Source: Holosporales bacterium
Lineage (GTDB): Bacteria; Pseudomonadota; Alphaproteobacteria; Paracaedibacterales; UBA11393
Length of the DNA stretch: 17,261 nt
Assembly (NCBI GenBank): GCA_003542655.1
Contig: DPKF01000180.1
Location: forward strand, 4,774-22,034
Reading direction: 5' to 3'
Shown: positions 7,308 through 15,001 of the stretch, in pieces
How the letters are laid out: the number at the start of each line of letters is the position of its first letter
Numbering within the stretch: the stretch's first letter is position 1
Program-made: the position numbers and the translations under genes
The notes under the pieces: generated by a model
Database searches by the model: none
What the model was told of the DNA's origin: nothing
Seen by the model: only the letters and a program-made list of their open reading frames with translations

Positions 7308-10096
7308 TAGTGTTCCTTATCTTGTTTTTGTATAACATCTTCACATCTGTGGCAAACGGATGGTATTTGACGATCGTCTTGCCCAACTTCAGGCGTTATT
7401 TTCCAGCAACGCTCACACTTTTTACCTTTTGCCATATCAACAACAACACCAATACCTTCAACATCGTTTAAGGATAATGCTTCGGCGGGTGGGGTCGCAA
7501 TCATTAATGTGGCTTGTGACACGATAGATAGTTCGCATAAATCCAGTGATTTTAATATTTTGGAAATATCCGGTGTTACATAAATAAAAGCATGTGCTTG
7601 AAGACTGGAACCAATTGTCTTTGCATTACGCTCAACTTCTAATGCGCCTGTAATAGCTTTTCTAAGGTGGCGAATTGTTTTCCAATACTCATCAAGTTCT
7701 TTATTGTTCCAGGCATCTGGAATTGATAAAAATTCTTGTTCATGAATAGACGATTCTTGGCTAACAGTATAGCTCCACCACGCTTCTTCTGCTGTAAAGC
7801 TAAGCACGGGGGCAAGCCATCGCATCAGTGCATTTAAAACAATGTCCATAACAGTGCGTGTGGCTTTGCGTATGGTGTTATCTTTATGATCACAGTATAA
7901 AACGTCTTTTCGAATATCAAAGTAAAATGCTGATAAGTCTTGTGCACAAAACGAATGTAGCGCTGCATAAAACGTGCTAAGATCATAAGTTTCTATACAT
8001 TTTACGTGTAAGTTATTTAGTTCTGCTAACCGATGCAATATCCATTTTTCTAAGGAAGGCATTTCATCGTAATCAACTTTTTCAGCATCAGAATATTCAT
8101 TTAGTGCACCTAAAAGATAGCGTAGCGTATTTCTAAAACGGCGATAAATATCTTCCTGTTGTTTTAAAATATCTTGTCCAATACGTTGATCTTCGGTGTA
8201 GTCTGTATTAATAACCCAAAGGCGCAGTACATCTGCACCAATGCGATCAATAATTTGTTGCGGCACAACAACATTACCAGATGATTTAGACATTTTATAG
8301 CCGTGTTCATCTAGGGTAAAACCATGTGTGACGACTGTATTATAAGGTGCTTGGCCCATTGTGCTGCAAGATTCTAGTAATGAAGACTGAAACCAACCAC
8401 GGTGTTGATCTGATCCTTCTAGGTATAGGTCAGCAGGCCATGATAGTTCATCTCTGTCTTGTAATACATAAGCGTGGCTACAGCCACTATCAAACCAAAC
8501 ATCAGCAATATCTTTTACTTTTTCATAATCTTGTTCATTATATTTTTCACCTAAGAAATCTGAAGATGGACGTTTAATCCAGGCCTCAACGCCTTCTGCT
8601 TCAATAATATTAATGATCCGATCTTGTACTGCTTGATCACGAAGTGGCTCGCCTGTTGTTTTATGCACAAAAATACTAATGGGCGTTCCCCAAACACGTT
8701 GGCGTGATAAACACCAATCAGGACGGGATTCAACCATAGATTTTATACGATTTTTATTGCGTTCAGGCAACCAATTAACGCGATCTATCTCGCTTAATGC
8801 TTTTTTACGTAGGTTGTTATGTTCTATGGAGATAAACCATTGCGCTGTTGCACGATAAATTAATGGTGCCTTTGAACGCCATGAATGGGGGTAGCTATGA
8901 GTTAACTTAGATGCATGTAATAAGAACCCTTCAGCATCTAATGCTTCCATCACAAGCGGGTTTGCTTTAAATACATGAACGCCGGCAAATAAAGGAACAT
9001 GCTCTCTGTATAGCCCATCACCAGAAACGGTCTCCGGCACATCAATATTGTGTATTTTTGCAGCAATAAAATCTTCTTGTCCGTGCCCTGGTGCTGTATG
9101 AACAAGCCCTGTGCCAGATTCAGTTGTCACATGATCTGCACTAATTAATGGCACATCAAAATCATATCCTTTTGACCGTAAAGGGTGTGCGCAAATTGTG
9201 TTGTGTAAAATTTTACCTTTAAATGTTTTGAGTATTTCAGGTGTCTCAATTTCTAGCTTTTGTGCAAAATTTTCTAGTAAATCTTCTGCAAGGATTAGCT
9301 TTTTATCATTATGCGTAAAAAGAACGTAAGTAAAGTCTTCGCCATAAGCGATTGCTCTGTTACCAGGTAATGTCCACGGGGTCGTTGTCCAAATGACGGC
9401 ATGGGCATCATTTAAATAGGTTTGGTCTGTTTTTAAAACGGGGAAAGCAACATAAATAGAATCACTTACACGATCTTTATATTCAATTTCAGCGTCAGCA
9501 AGGGCCGTTTGTTCAACCACAGACCATGGGACTGGTTTTAACCCGCGGTATAGTGCGCCGTTCATTAAGAATTTTGAAATTTCGCGAACAATGCGTGCTT
9601 CTGTTTTAAAGTCCATTGTAATATAAGGGTTTTCCCAATCAGCAATAATACCTAAACGTTTAAATTCTTCTTTTTGTATGGGGATCCATTTGTTTGCAAA
9701 TGCACGGCATTCTTTCATCAGCTCTAAAGGATCAACATCTTGTTTTTGGATGCCCTTTTTCTTGTAATTTTCTTCAACTTTCCATTCAATAGGCAGTCCG
9801 TGACAATCCCAACCAGGCACCAGTGGTGCATCAAAACCTTGCATTTGCTTGGTTTTCACGATTATATCTTTTAAAGTTTCTGTTAAAGTATGGCCAATAT
9901 GGATGTTACCATTTGCATAAGGGGGGCCATAATGAAGAATAAATTTCTTTTTTCCTTTAGCTTTGGCACGAAGACGATCATATAATTTAATAGTATCCCA
10001 ATGTTTTAGGAAGTTTGGTTCTTTTTCGCTAAGGCTTGCCTTCATTGCGAAGGATGTTTTTGGTAAAAATACACTGTTTTTAAAGTCTGACATCAT
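7307..10096 (-). CDS. ileS: Isoleucyl-tRNA synthetase
   Basis: This class I synthetase charges tRNA-Ile with isoleucine in the cytoplasm. The 929-residue length is typical of the bacterial form. The Rossmann-fold signature HIGH is at 66-69 (GNIHIGHTLTE) and KMSKS at 601-605. Between them lie GWDCHGLPIEWK, the CP1 editing region (TTTPWTLPGN) and DVWFDSG with GSDQHRGWFQ. The C-terminal zinc knuckle is intact: C894, C897, C915 and C918. No domain is missing. The reading frame begins with two methionine codons in tandem (MMSDF), so the true start could be either. A plausible promoter lies at 10125-10154. The downstream zinc-finger gene overlaps it by one base and is probably co-transcribed. I see no T-box-like leader. 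Confidence 0.97.
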   Translation of the reverse strand: MMSDFKNSVFLPKTSFAMKASLSEKEPNFLKHWDTIKLYDRLRAKAKGKKKFILHYGPPYANGNIHIGHTLTETLKDIIVKTKQMQGFDAPLVPGWDCHGLPIEWKVEENYKKKGIQKQDVDPLELMKECRAFANKWIPIQKEEFKRLGIIADWENPYITMDFKTEARIVREISKFLMNGALYRGLKPVPWSVVEQTALADAEIEYKDRVSDSIYVAFPVLKTDQTYLNDAHAVIWTTTPWTLPGNRAIAYGEDFTYVLFTHNDKKLILAEDLLENFAQKLEIETPEILKTFKGKILHNTICAHPLRSKGYDFDVPLISADHVTTESGTGLVHTAPGHGQEDFIAAKIHNIDVPETVSGDGLYREHVPLFAGVHVFKANPLVMEALDAEGFLLHASKLTHSYPHSWRSKAPLIYRATAQWFISIEHNNLRKKALSEIDRVNWLPERNKNRIKSMVESRPDWCLSRQRVWGTPISIFVHKTTGEPLRDQAVQDRIINIIEAEGVEAWIKRPSSDFLGEKYNEQDYEKVKDIADVWFDSGCSHAYVLQDRDELSWPADLYLEGSDQHRGWFQSSLLESCSTMGQAPYNTVVTHGFTLDEHGYKMSKSSGNVVVPQQIIDRIGADVLRLWVINTDYTEDQRIGQDILKQQEDIYRRFRNTLRYLLGALNEYSDAEKVDYDEMPSLEKWILHRLAELNNLHVKCIETYDLSTFYAALHSFCAQDLSAFYFDIRKDVLYCDHKDNTIRKATRTVMDIVLNALMRWLAPVLSFTAEEAWWSYTVSQESSIHEQEFLSIPDAWNNKELDEYWKTIRHLRKAITGALEVERNAKTIGSSLQAHAFIYVTPDISKILKSLDLCELSIVSQATLMIATPPAEALSLNDVEGIGVVVDMAKGKKCERCWKITPEVGQDDRQIPSVCHRCEDVIQKQDKEH

Positions 10097-10124
10097 TGGA
10101 AAATATAAGAAATAACATTATTTA

Positions 10125-10154
10125 TTTATACACTTATGCCTGTTGTTTAGGCAA
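10125..10154 (-). promoter_or_regulatory. Probable sigma-70 promoter of ileS
   Basis: On the minus strand, TTGCCT (10149-10154) and TATAAA (10125-10130) are separated by 18 bases, close to the consensus. The -10 lies about 30 bases before the ileS start, leaving a short leader. A 5-base inverted repeat (TGCCT/AGGCA, 10137-10153) overlaps the -35 and spacer. Confidence 0.5.
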
Positions 10155-10276
10155 GGATTTCATAAAAAAGTACGTGTAAGAAAGCTAATAAAAAATTAAT
10201 TTAAAATTTTCCTAGTATTTTAATTTTTTATATGCTTTTATGTCAGGTATGTAAACGACTTAACCAAAGGTTTTTT

Positions 10277-11059
10277 ATGTCACATCGTTACATCATACCA
10301 ATTTTATCCCTTAGTATCAGCAGTTTTTTGTGTGGATCAGAGTCTAATGCCAGTGGGTCACCAATTGTGCCTGGCAATGGTAGTTTTTCGGGTCTCTGTT
10401 GTCAGCTTTCAAGGCAAGGGTCAGGCACATATTCTGAAGGGCCACGCACGCCACTTTGTTCACTTGATCCTAATAGTTTAATAGCAGGAACGCCAAGGGG
10501 GCCTCAAAAAAGTGAGCTTTTAGATTTACTACACAATGTCTTTGAAATGCAGGGAGTCGTGGCAGATGAAAAATTTTCTAATCTTAATGGTACACAACGT
10601 CTAGGGTTGCAGTATAGAAATCAGAAAATAGAAGATGCGATTTTTTCTATGATTATTTATGATAATGACCTTGCTACTGTAAGTATTGAAGCGCGTCAAC
10701 AGATAGCCAAAATAGTGGTCATTAATATAAAGGCAACGCTTATGTGTGTTCCGCAAATATGGGATCATTTTTCGCAAGATCTTAAACAACGTATTATTGA
10801 CCATAGTACTATGGTTTATACTGAAAATAATGGGTTTTCTCGATTGCTTGACGATAGAATCACGCTAGAAAAATTAGCAGCTTTTTCAGAACTAGAAAAT
10901 ATGCGCAAAAATACTGAGCACAGTAAAAGAAGGCATAGCTTTGCAGCAGAAGATGATTCACCCTTAGACCCTGAAGCACATCTTCAAATATTGAAAGGAA
11001 TAAAGGAAGAAACAGTAATAAGCAGATCGTGCGGGTTTAATAGATATGACAGTTTCTAA
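10277..11059 (+). CDS. Secreted protein of unknown function
   Basis: The reading frame opens at 10232, but I place the start at the ATG at 10277. AAAGG (10266-10270) lies 6 bases before it, and the 260-residue product then begins with a proper signal peptide: MSHR followed by a hydrophobic run to about residue 19, with likely cleavage after the ESNAS region. The cysteine at 19 is not in a good lipobox. The mature protein starts with a Gly/Ser/Pro-rich stretch with cysteines at 41, 42 and 61. A predicted helical region follows, ending in a charged segment with KRRHS. I recognise no family, and no clear similarity to the secreted protein at 2650. It is divergent from ileS and its stop lies one base from the arnD stop. 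A role outside the cytoplasm is all that can be inferred. Confidence 0.7.
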   Translation: MSHRYIIPILSLSISSFLCGSESNASGSPIVPGNGSFSGLCCQLSRQGSGTYSEGPRTPLCSLDPNSLIAGTPRGPQKSELLDLLHNVFEMQGVVADEKFSNLNGTQRLGLQYRNQKIEDAIFSMIIYDNDLATVSIEARQQIAKIVVINIKATLMCVPQIWDHFSQDLKQRIIDHSTMVYTENNGFSRLLDDRITLEKLAAFSELENMRKNTEHSKRRHSFAAEDDSPLDPEAHLQILKGIKEETVISRSCGFNRYDSF

Positions 11060-11060
11060 C

Positions 11061-11978
11061 TTACAAATCATTCTGGCAGGCAAGTAAGCCTGTTCGGCCT
11101 TCAATTTCTTTTTGGATTAGTTGGCAGTGTGGTACTTTTTCCTTTTGTTTCAAAACTGTCAGTGCCAATGCTTTCATGGGCACAATATGTATACCGGCAT
11201 CTTTTATTTTAATAAGTAAATTTTTAAACCATTCTAAGTAATACATGCCTTCCAGTTCAGTATGAATTGTTAACACATTTAACTGATTGGGTTTGATTAA
11301 GCTTAAATAGTGATCATGTAAGCCTTCAAAAGGATATTCAGGTCTTCCCAAAAGTTCATCTAAAGTGGGAAGTGTTGTCGGTATTTGAAGTGTCTTAAAT
11401 TCGCGTTGCTTTATTTTTGGAAAAAATGGTGTTGTGCCACGTGTGTCGGATGCATATAAAAAGCCAGCATCATCATAGGCAGCAAGAGACTCTTTATTAG
11501 CTTGCCAACCTGCTGCCCCCATTGTATGGGCAGGCATGGCAAAAACTTCTTGAAACATTGCACAGCATTTTGTGACTTCTGCCCGCACTTGGGGGCCTGT
11601 CATTTTGTGCAGGTTGTCTTGCCAGTAAATATGATCATAGGTATGAATGCCAACTTCATGGCCTGCATTTTTTGCAAGGCGCATGATATGTCCATGTTTT
11701 TTTCCGATATGCGGACCTTTTAATAATGTTCCATATAAAAGTGTACGTAAGCCGTAAACAGATAACACAGATGTGCGCGATACTTTAGAAAAAAATCCAG
11801 GTCTAAAAATACGCTTTATGGCGCGTCCAGTATTGTCAGGCCCTAAAGAAAATAGAAAAGTAGACGTTATGTCTAGCTCTTTGAAAATAGAAAGTAGAGG
11901 AGGGACGCCTTTAATAGTGCCCCTTGCGGTATCAACATCAATTTTAATGGCAAGTGTTGTGGCGTTGCCTGTACTCAT
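11061..11978 (-). CDS. arnD: ArnD-type polysaccharide deacetylase
   Basis: This resembles 4-deoxy-4-formamido-L-arabinose-phosphoundecaprenol deformylase. That enzyme removes the formyl group from undecaprenyl-phosphate-Ara4FN, so that L-Ara4N can be moved to lipid A, giving resistance to cationic peptides. The 305-residue protein is close in length to E. coli ArnD and follows it along its length. Shared points include IDVDTARGT near the start (D14, D16), SLGPDN, GHEVGIHTYDH with H107, H112 and H116 (metal and catalytic region of the NodB fold), AAGWQA, TLPTLDE, TIHTELEG and the end EGRTGLLACQ. RBS AAGGA lies upstream of the ATG. No other arn gene is in the window. The enzyme may act on L-Ara4N made elsewhere in the genome or on another lipid-linked sugar. 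Fold assignment is secure; the exact substrate is inferred. Confidence 0.88.
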   Translation of the reverse strand: MSTGNATTLAIKIDVDTARGTIKGVPPLLSIFKELDITSTFLFSLGPDNTGRAIKRIFRPGFFSKVSRTSVLSVYGLRTLLYGTLLKGPHIGKKHGHIMRLAKNAGHEVGIHTYDHIYWQDNLHKMTGPQVRAEVTKCCAMFQEVFAMPAHTMGAAGWQANKESLAAYDDAGFLYASDTRGTTPFFPKIKQREFKTLQIPTTLPTLDELLGRPEYPFEGLHDHYLSLIKPNQLNVLTIHTELEGMYYLEWFKNLLIKIKDAGIHIVPMKALALTVLKQKEKVPHCQLIQKEIEGRTGLLACQNDL

Positions 11979-12078
11979 ACTATAATCCTTACGATATTTC
12001 TCACATAGTGTAGCAGAAAGAGATGATAAATGGGAGTTTATTTAAATCAAAAAGCTGGCTATGCGTATAAATAATATG

Positions 12079-12084
12079 TATAAT
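12079..12084 (+). promoter_or_regulatory. -10 element for rpmI-rplT
   Basis: A perfect TATAAT lies about 100 bases before the rpmI start. The best -35 at 17 bases (TGGCTA, 12056-12061) is weak. A leader of roughly 95 bases would result, containing the hairpin at 12134-12147. Confidence 0.45.
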
Positions 12085-12133
12085 ATAAAAAGGTCTGAAA
12101 ATGGCCTTTTAAAGTTTGGTGTTGTATGGCTGT

Positions 12134-12147
12134 TTAGGGCTGCCTAA
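12134..12147 (+). promoter_or_regulatory. Hairpin in the rpmI leader, possible L20 autoregulation site
   Basis: TTAGG, loop GCTG, CCTAA form a 5-base stem that can be extended imperfectly outward, and nearby GGG and CCC offer an alternative pairing. L20 represses its own operon through leader RNA in E. coli and Bacillus. Whether this RNA does so is inference. Confidence 0.25.
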
Positions 12148-12185
12148 CGACCCGTTTGTCAAATACTTTTAAGAGAGAGAAAAAA

Positions 12186-12386
12186 ATGCCCAAGATGAAA
12201 ACAAAGAGTAGTGCTAAAAAGCGCTTTCGTGTCACTGGTTCTGGTAATGTCAAAATGGGACAGGCCGGCAAACAACATGGCATGAGAAAACGTAGCAATA
12301 AGATGATTCGTAATGCACGTGGAGCTATCATAATGAAAGATATGGAAGCAAAACGTATTAAAACCTTTTATTTACCAGGTCAATAG
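12186..12386 (+). CDS. rpmI: 50S ribosomal protein L35
   Basis: L35 is a small basic protein of the large ribosomal subunit. The frame is open from 12156, but the true start is the ATG at 12186. It gives a 66-residue product beginning MPKMKTKSSAKKRF, the universal L35 N-terminus, with normal family length. HGMRKRSNK in the middle is also typical. A purine-rich GAGAGAGA lies just before the ATG. rplT follows after 12 bases, so the two are co-transcribed. infC, often the first gene of this operon, is absent: upstream lies the divergent arnD. Confidence 0.95.
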   Translation: MPKMKTKSSAKKRFRVTGSGNVKMGQAGKQHGMRKRSNKMIRNARGAIIMKDMEAKRIKTFYLPGQ

Positions 12387-12398
12387 GGAGAATTATCG

Positions 12399-12767
12399 AT
12401 GGCACGCGTTAAAGGTGGGGTAACTGCCCACAACAGACATAAAAAAATTATTAAACTTGCAAAAGGTTACAGAGGCCGTTCAAAGAATTGTTTCCGTATT
12501 GCCTTAGAACGTGTAGAAAAAGCATTACAATATGCTTATCGCGATCGTCGCAATAAAAAACGTGAATTTAGAGCACTTTGGATTCAAAGAATAAATGCTG
12601 CTGTTCGTGAACATGGCATGAAGTATTCTACATTTATTAATGGTTTGAACAAAGCTGGTGTTGAACTTGACCGTAAAGTTATGGCTGACATGGCGATGAA
12701 CACACCAAAAGCATTCAAAGACCTTGTTAAAACAGCAGAAAAGGCCTTAGCACAACCGGCTAAATAA
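12399..12767 (+). CDS. rplT: 50S ribosomal protein L20
   Basis: L20 binds 23S rRNA early in large-subunit assembly and in several bacteria represses its own operon. The 122-residue protein matches the family from end to end: MARVKGGVTAHNRHKKI, LAKGYRGRSKNCFR, YRDRRNKKREFRALWIQRINAA and YSTFINGL. The basic N-terminal extension that threads into rRNA is intact, and the length is normal. GGGAG at 12387-12391 is a good ribosome-binding site. A terminator follows at 12783-12822. pheS and pheT, frequent neighbours downstream, are replaced by a symporter gene. Confidence 0.96.
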   Translation: MARVKGGVTAHNRHKKIIKLAKGYRGRSKNCFRIALERVEKALQYAYRDRRNKKREFRALWIQRINAAVREHGMKYSTFINGLNKAGVELDRKVMADMAMNTPKAFKDLVKTAEKALAQPAK

Positions 12768-12782
12768 AATAACAAAACAGCG

Positions 12783-12822
12783 CCATGCTTTGTAATACCT
12801 TATTACTTAGCGTGGTTTTTTT
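12783..12822 (+). terminator. Rho-independent terminator after rplT
   Basis: CCATGC (12783-12788) pairs with GCGTGG (12810-12815), with one G-U pair. Inside, GTAAT (12792-12796) pairs with ATTAC (12802-12806). Seven T follow (12816-12822). It starts 15 bases after the rplT stop and separates the ribosomal operon from the symporter. Confidence 0.75.
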
Positions 12823-12870
12823 ATAGAAAATTAAATGTATATAGCTTTAAATTGCATTATTGTACAGCGA

Positions 12871-12894
12871 AAACGCTTGGGGTATTAAGCGTTT
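12871..12894. promoter_or_regulatory. 8-base inverted repeat next to the symporter promoter, possible operator
   Basis: AAACGCTT and AAGCGTTT form a perfect inverted repeat with an 8-base spacer, so the half-site centres lie 16 bases apart. It overlaps the expected -35 position of the symporter promoter and has no T-tract, so an operator is more likely than a terminator. The regulator is unknown. Confidence 0.4.
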
Positions 12895-12908
12895 ATAGGT
12901 ATTTTGTG

Positions 12909-12914
12909 TATAAT
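12909..12914 (+). promoter_or_regulatory. -10 element for the symporter gene
   Basis: A perfect TATAAT lies 87 bases before the ATG at 13002. The -35 candidate, TTAAGC at 12885-12890 (18-base spacing), is poor and lies inside the inverted repeat, which would fit an activator- or repressor-controlled promoter. Confidence 0.5.
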
Positions 12915-13001
12915 CTAGTATCAAATAAACTTTGTTTTAAGACGTTTAGTACTCCCAAATATAAATGAGTTTATGTTTAATAGCGCACAAAGGATACAAT
13001 T

Positions 13002-14309
13002 ATGTTAACGTCTATTTCGACGATTTTAGATACCATTAATGATGTTTATTGGTATATTGGTTTGATTATGATTTTAGGATCAGGCATTTATTTAAGTTTT
13101 AAAACAAATTTTATACAGTTCAAAATTTTGGCTAATTTGCGTCGCGCAATATGTGATCTTAAAGAATGCAATAAAGAAGATGCACATGGCGTGAATCCTT
13201 TGCGGCTTTATTTTGCTTCCATTGGTGGCATGGTTGGCATTGGTAATGTTGTTAGCATTGTCACAGCTGTCACAATTGGTGGACCAGGCGCTTTATTTTG
13301 GTTATGGATCGCTATATTTTTAGGTATGCTGATTAAATATACAGAAATATATTTAGGTATTAAATATCGTGAAAAATGTGCAAAGGATGCTTATAACGGT
13401 GGTCCTATGTATTTTTTACGAAAAACTTTTAAAAGCTCGTTGATTCCTAATATTGTAGCTGTGTTATTTTGTATTTATGCTGTGGAAATTTATCAATTTG
13501 TGGTGATTACTGATACCATTCAAACAACTTTTGGGATCAATCGTTACGCCTGCATTGCATTCTTTTTAGGGCTCATTTTATGGACGGCGCTTGGCGGTAT
13601 TAAAAGATTATCAAATGTATGTGCTGCTTTAATGCCCCCATTTATTATTACGTATGTTCTTATGTGTTTATGGATTATTTTTCAAAATATTGGAGCACTT
13701 CCAGAAATACTCAGCAGTGTGTTCTCTGCCGCTTTTACAGGACAGTCTGCCGTTGGTGGTTTTGCGGGTGCTGGTATTATTCAAGCCATGCAACAAGGTA
13801 TTGCGCGCGGTGTATATGCTGGCGATATTGGTGTTGGTTTTGATTCAACATTACAAGCAACAACTAAAACAAAGCATCCAGAGCGCCAAGCCCGTATGGC
13901 AATATTTTCGCTGACAACGCAAGGCGTTATTTGTACAATGACGTTATTGGTTGTTTTAATATCGGGTATGTGGCAAGAATTTGGAACCAGCTTAGATTCC
14001 TCACAGTATATCCCCCGCATACTATCCGCTTATTTTCCGTATGTTGAAACCTATATGGCAATTCTTTTTTTCTTGGCAGGCTTTACAACAATCGTTGCTT
14101 ATTTTTCTGTTGGTATGAAAACGTCGCGGTTTTTATCCCAAAAATATGGTCCAGTTTGTTATGTTAGCTATGCCTTGTTAGCCTTTGTTATTTTTTCATT
14201 TGCAGATCAGCTTTTAGCACAACAAGTGATGGGGCTCTGTTCAGGTTTATTATTAACCTTTAATATTTGGGGTATGATGCGGCTTAGAAAAGAAGTTCGG
14301 TATTTATAA
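13002..14309 (+). CDS. Sodium:alanine/glycine symporter (AgcS family)
   Basis: This inner-membrane transporter takes up a small neutral amino acid, usually alanine or glycine, with sodium. The 435-residue protein is almost entirely hydrophobic segments, about ten or eleven transmembrane helices by eye. Family hallmarks are IGGMVGIGNVVSI (74-86), the signature GGPGALFWLW (93-102) with KYTEIYLGIKYR after it, NGGPMYFL (132-139), and GGFAGAGIIQAMQQGIARGVYAGDIGVG further on. The length is a little short but complete. AAAGGA (12989-12994) supports the start. rlmE follows after 9 bases and may share the transcript. Import of host amino acids would suit a host-dependent bacterium, but that is inference; the exact substrate cannot be read from the sequence. 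Confidence 0.92.
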   Translation: MLTSISTILDTINDVYWYIGLIMILGSGIYLSFKTNFIQFKILANLRRAICDLKECNKEDAHGVNPLRLYFASIGGMVGIGNVVSIVTAVTIGGPGALFWLWIAIFLGMLIKYTEIYLGIKYREKCAKDAYNGGPMYFLRKTFKSSLIPNIVAVLFCIYAVEIYQFVVITDTIQTTFGINRYACIAFFLGLILWTALGGIKRLSNVCAALMPPFIITYVLMCLWIIFQNIGALPEILSSVFSAAFTGQSAVGGFAGAGIIQAMQQGIARGVYAGDIGVGFDSTLQATTKTKHPERQARMAIFSLTTQGVICTMTLLVVLISGMWQEFGTSLDSSQYIPRILSAYFPYVETYMAILFFLAGFTTIVAYFSVGMKTSRFLSQKYGPVCYVSYALLAFVIFSFADQLLAQQVMGLCSGLLLTFNIWGMMRLRKEVRYL

Positions 14310-14318
14310 GGTTCTATT

Positions 14319-14981
14319 ATGACGCACAAAGCCATTAGTGATAAAGTTAAAATTAAAAGTAAGAAAAAACGCACCCATTCATCACGCGTATGGCTGGAGC
14401 GTCAGCTTAATGACCCTTATGTGCGTCAGGCTCAAGCTGATGGATATCGTTCTAGAGCTGCTTATAAAATTAAAGAAATGGCTGAAAAATTTAAGTTGTT
14501 TCATGGTGCACATGTTATTGTTGATCTTGGTGCTGCCCCCGGCGGGTGGCTTCAAGTTGCAAAAGAATTAAAACCAAAAGCTTTTGTTGTTGGTGTTGAT
14601 CTCCAAGAATATGAGGATGTTTCGGGCACAATTAAGATTATTGGTGATGTGACAGATGAGAAGACCTTAGCTGTTCTACATGAAAAGTTGGAAGGTAAGA
14701 AGGTTGATGTTGTCTTAAGCGATATGGCTGCTTCAGCGTGTGGTATCGCCTCTATCGATCATGATCGTATTATGGCGCTTTTGGAAATTACTTTAAAGTT
14801 TGGTTTAGAACACCTGAATAAAGGGGGCAGTCTTGTGGGGAAAGTTCTGCGTGGCGGCACGGAAGATAAGCTGTTAAAGCTGTTAAAGCTACACTTTAAA
14901 AACGTCAAACACTTTAAGCCCGAATCTAGCCGAAAAGATTCTGCAGAAATGTATGTTGTGGCAACCGGGTATAAAGGATAA
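14319..14981 (+). CDS. rlmE: 23S rRNA (uridine-2'-O-)-methyltransferase RlmE
   Basis: RlmE (FtsJ/RrmJ) methylates the 2'-OH of U2552 in the A loop of 23S rRNA, a late step in large-subunit assembly that uses S-adenosylmethionine. The 220-residue protein carries the SAM-binding motif VDLGAAPGGW (68-77). The catalytic tetrad K50, D135, K175 and E210 corresponds to K38, D124, K164 and E199 of the E. coli enzyme, from memory of that protein. The RSRAAYKI segment and LSDMA are typical. A basic N-terminal tail is a little longer than in E. coli. AAGG just after the symporter stop serves as ribosome-binding site. Only 20 bases separate its stop from the convergent Lrp gene. Confidence 0.94.
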   Translation: MTHKAISDKVKIKSKKKRTHSSRVWLERQLNDPYVRQAQADGYRSRAAYKIKEMAEKFKLFHGAHVIVDLGAAPGGWLQVAKELKPKAFVVGVDLQEYEDVSGTIKIIGDVTDEKTLAVLHEKLEGKKVDVVLSDMAASACGIASIDHDRIMALLEITLKFGLEHLNKGGSLVGKVLRGGTEDKLLKLLKLHFKNVKHFKPESSRKDSAEMYVVATGYKG

Positions 14982-14982
14982 T

Positions 14983-15000
14983 TTCAATCGTTTGAATTTT
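14983..15000 (+). terminator. Weak terminator-like hairpin after rlmE
   Basis: TTCAA, loop TCGT, TTGAA (14983-14996) is followed by TTTT. The 5-base AT-rich stem is weak, but it fills the only gap between the convergent rlmE and lrp genes. On the minus strand it has no T-tract. Confidence 0.3.
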
Positions 15001-15001
15001 A

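Noticed and set aside
10232..10276. Upstream start for the secreted protein before arnD
   Set aside because: It would put 15 polar and basic residues before the signal peptide, while the ATG at 10277 has a well placed AAAGG.
12088..12110. AAAAGGTC/GGCCTTTT hairpin as attenuator of rpmI
   Set aside because: It begins at or before the expected transcription start from the -10 at 12079-12084, so only part of it may be in the RNA, and no T-run follows it.
13619..13914. Two short frames inside the symporter gene
   Set aside because: Both are out-of-frame readings of transmembrane codons, rich in Cys, Tyr and Trp, and lack initiation signals.
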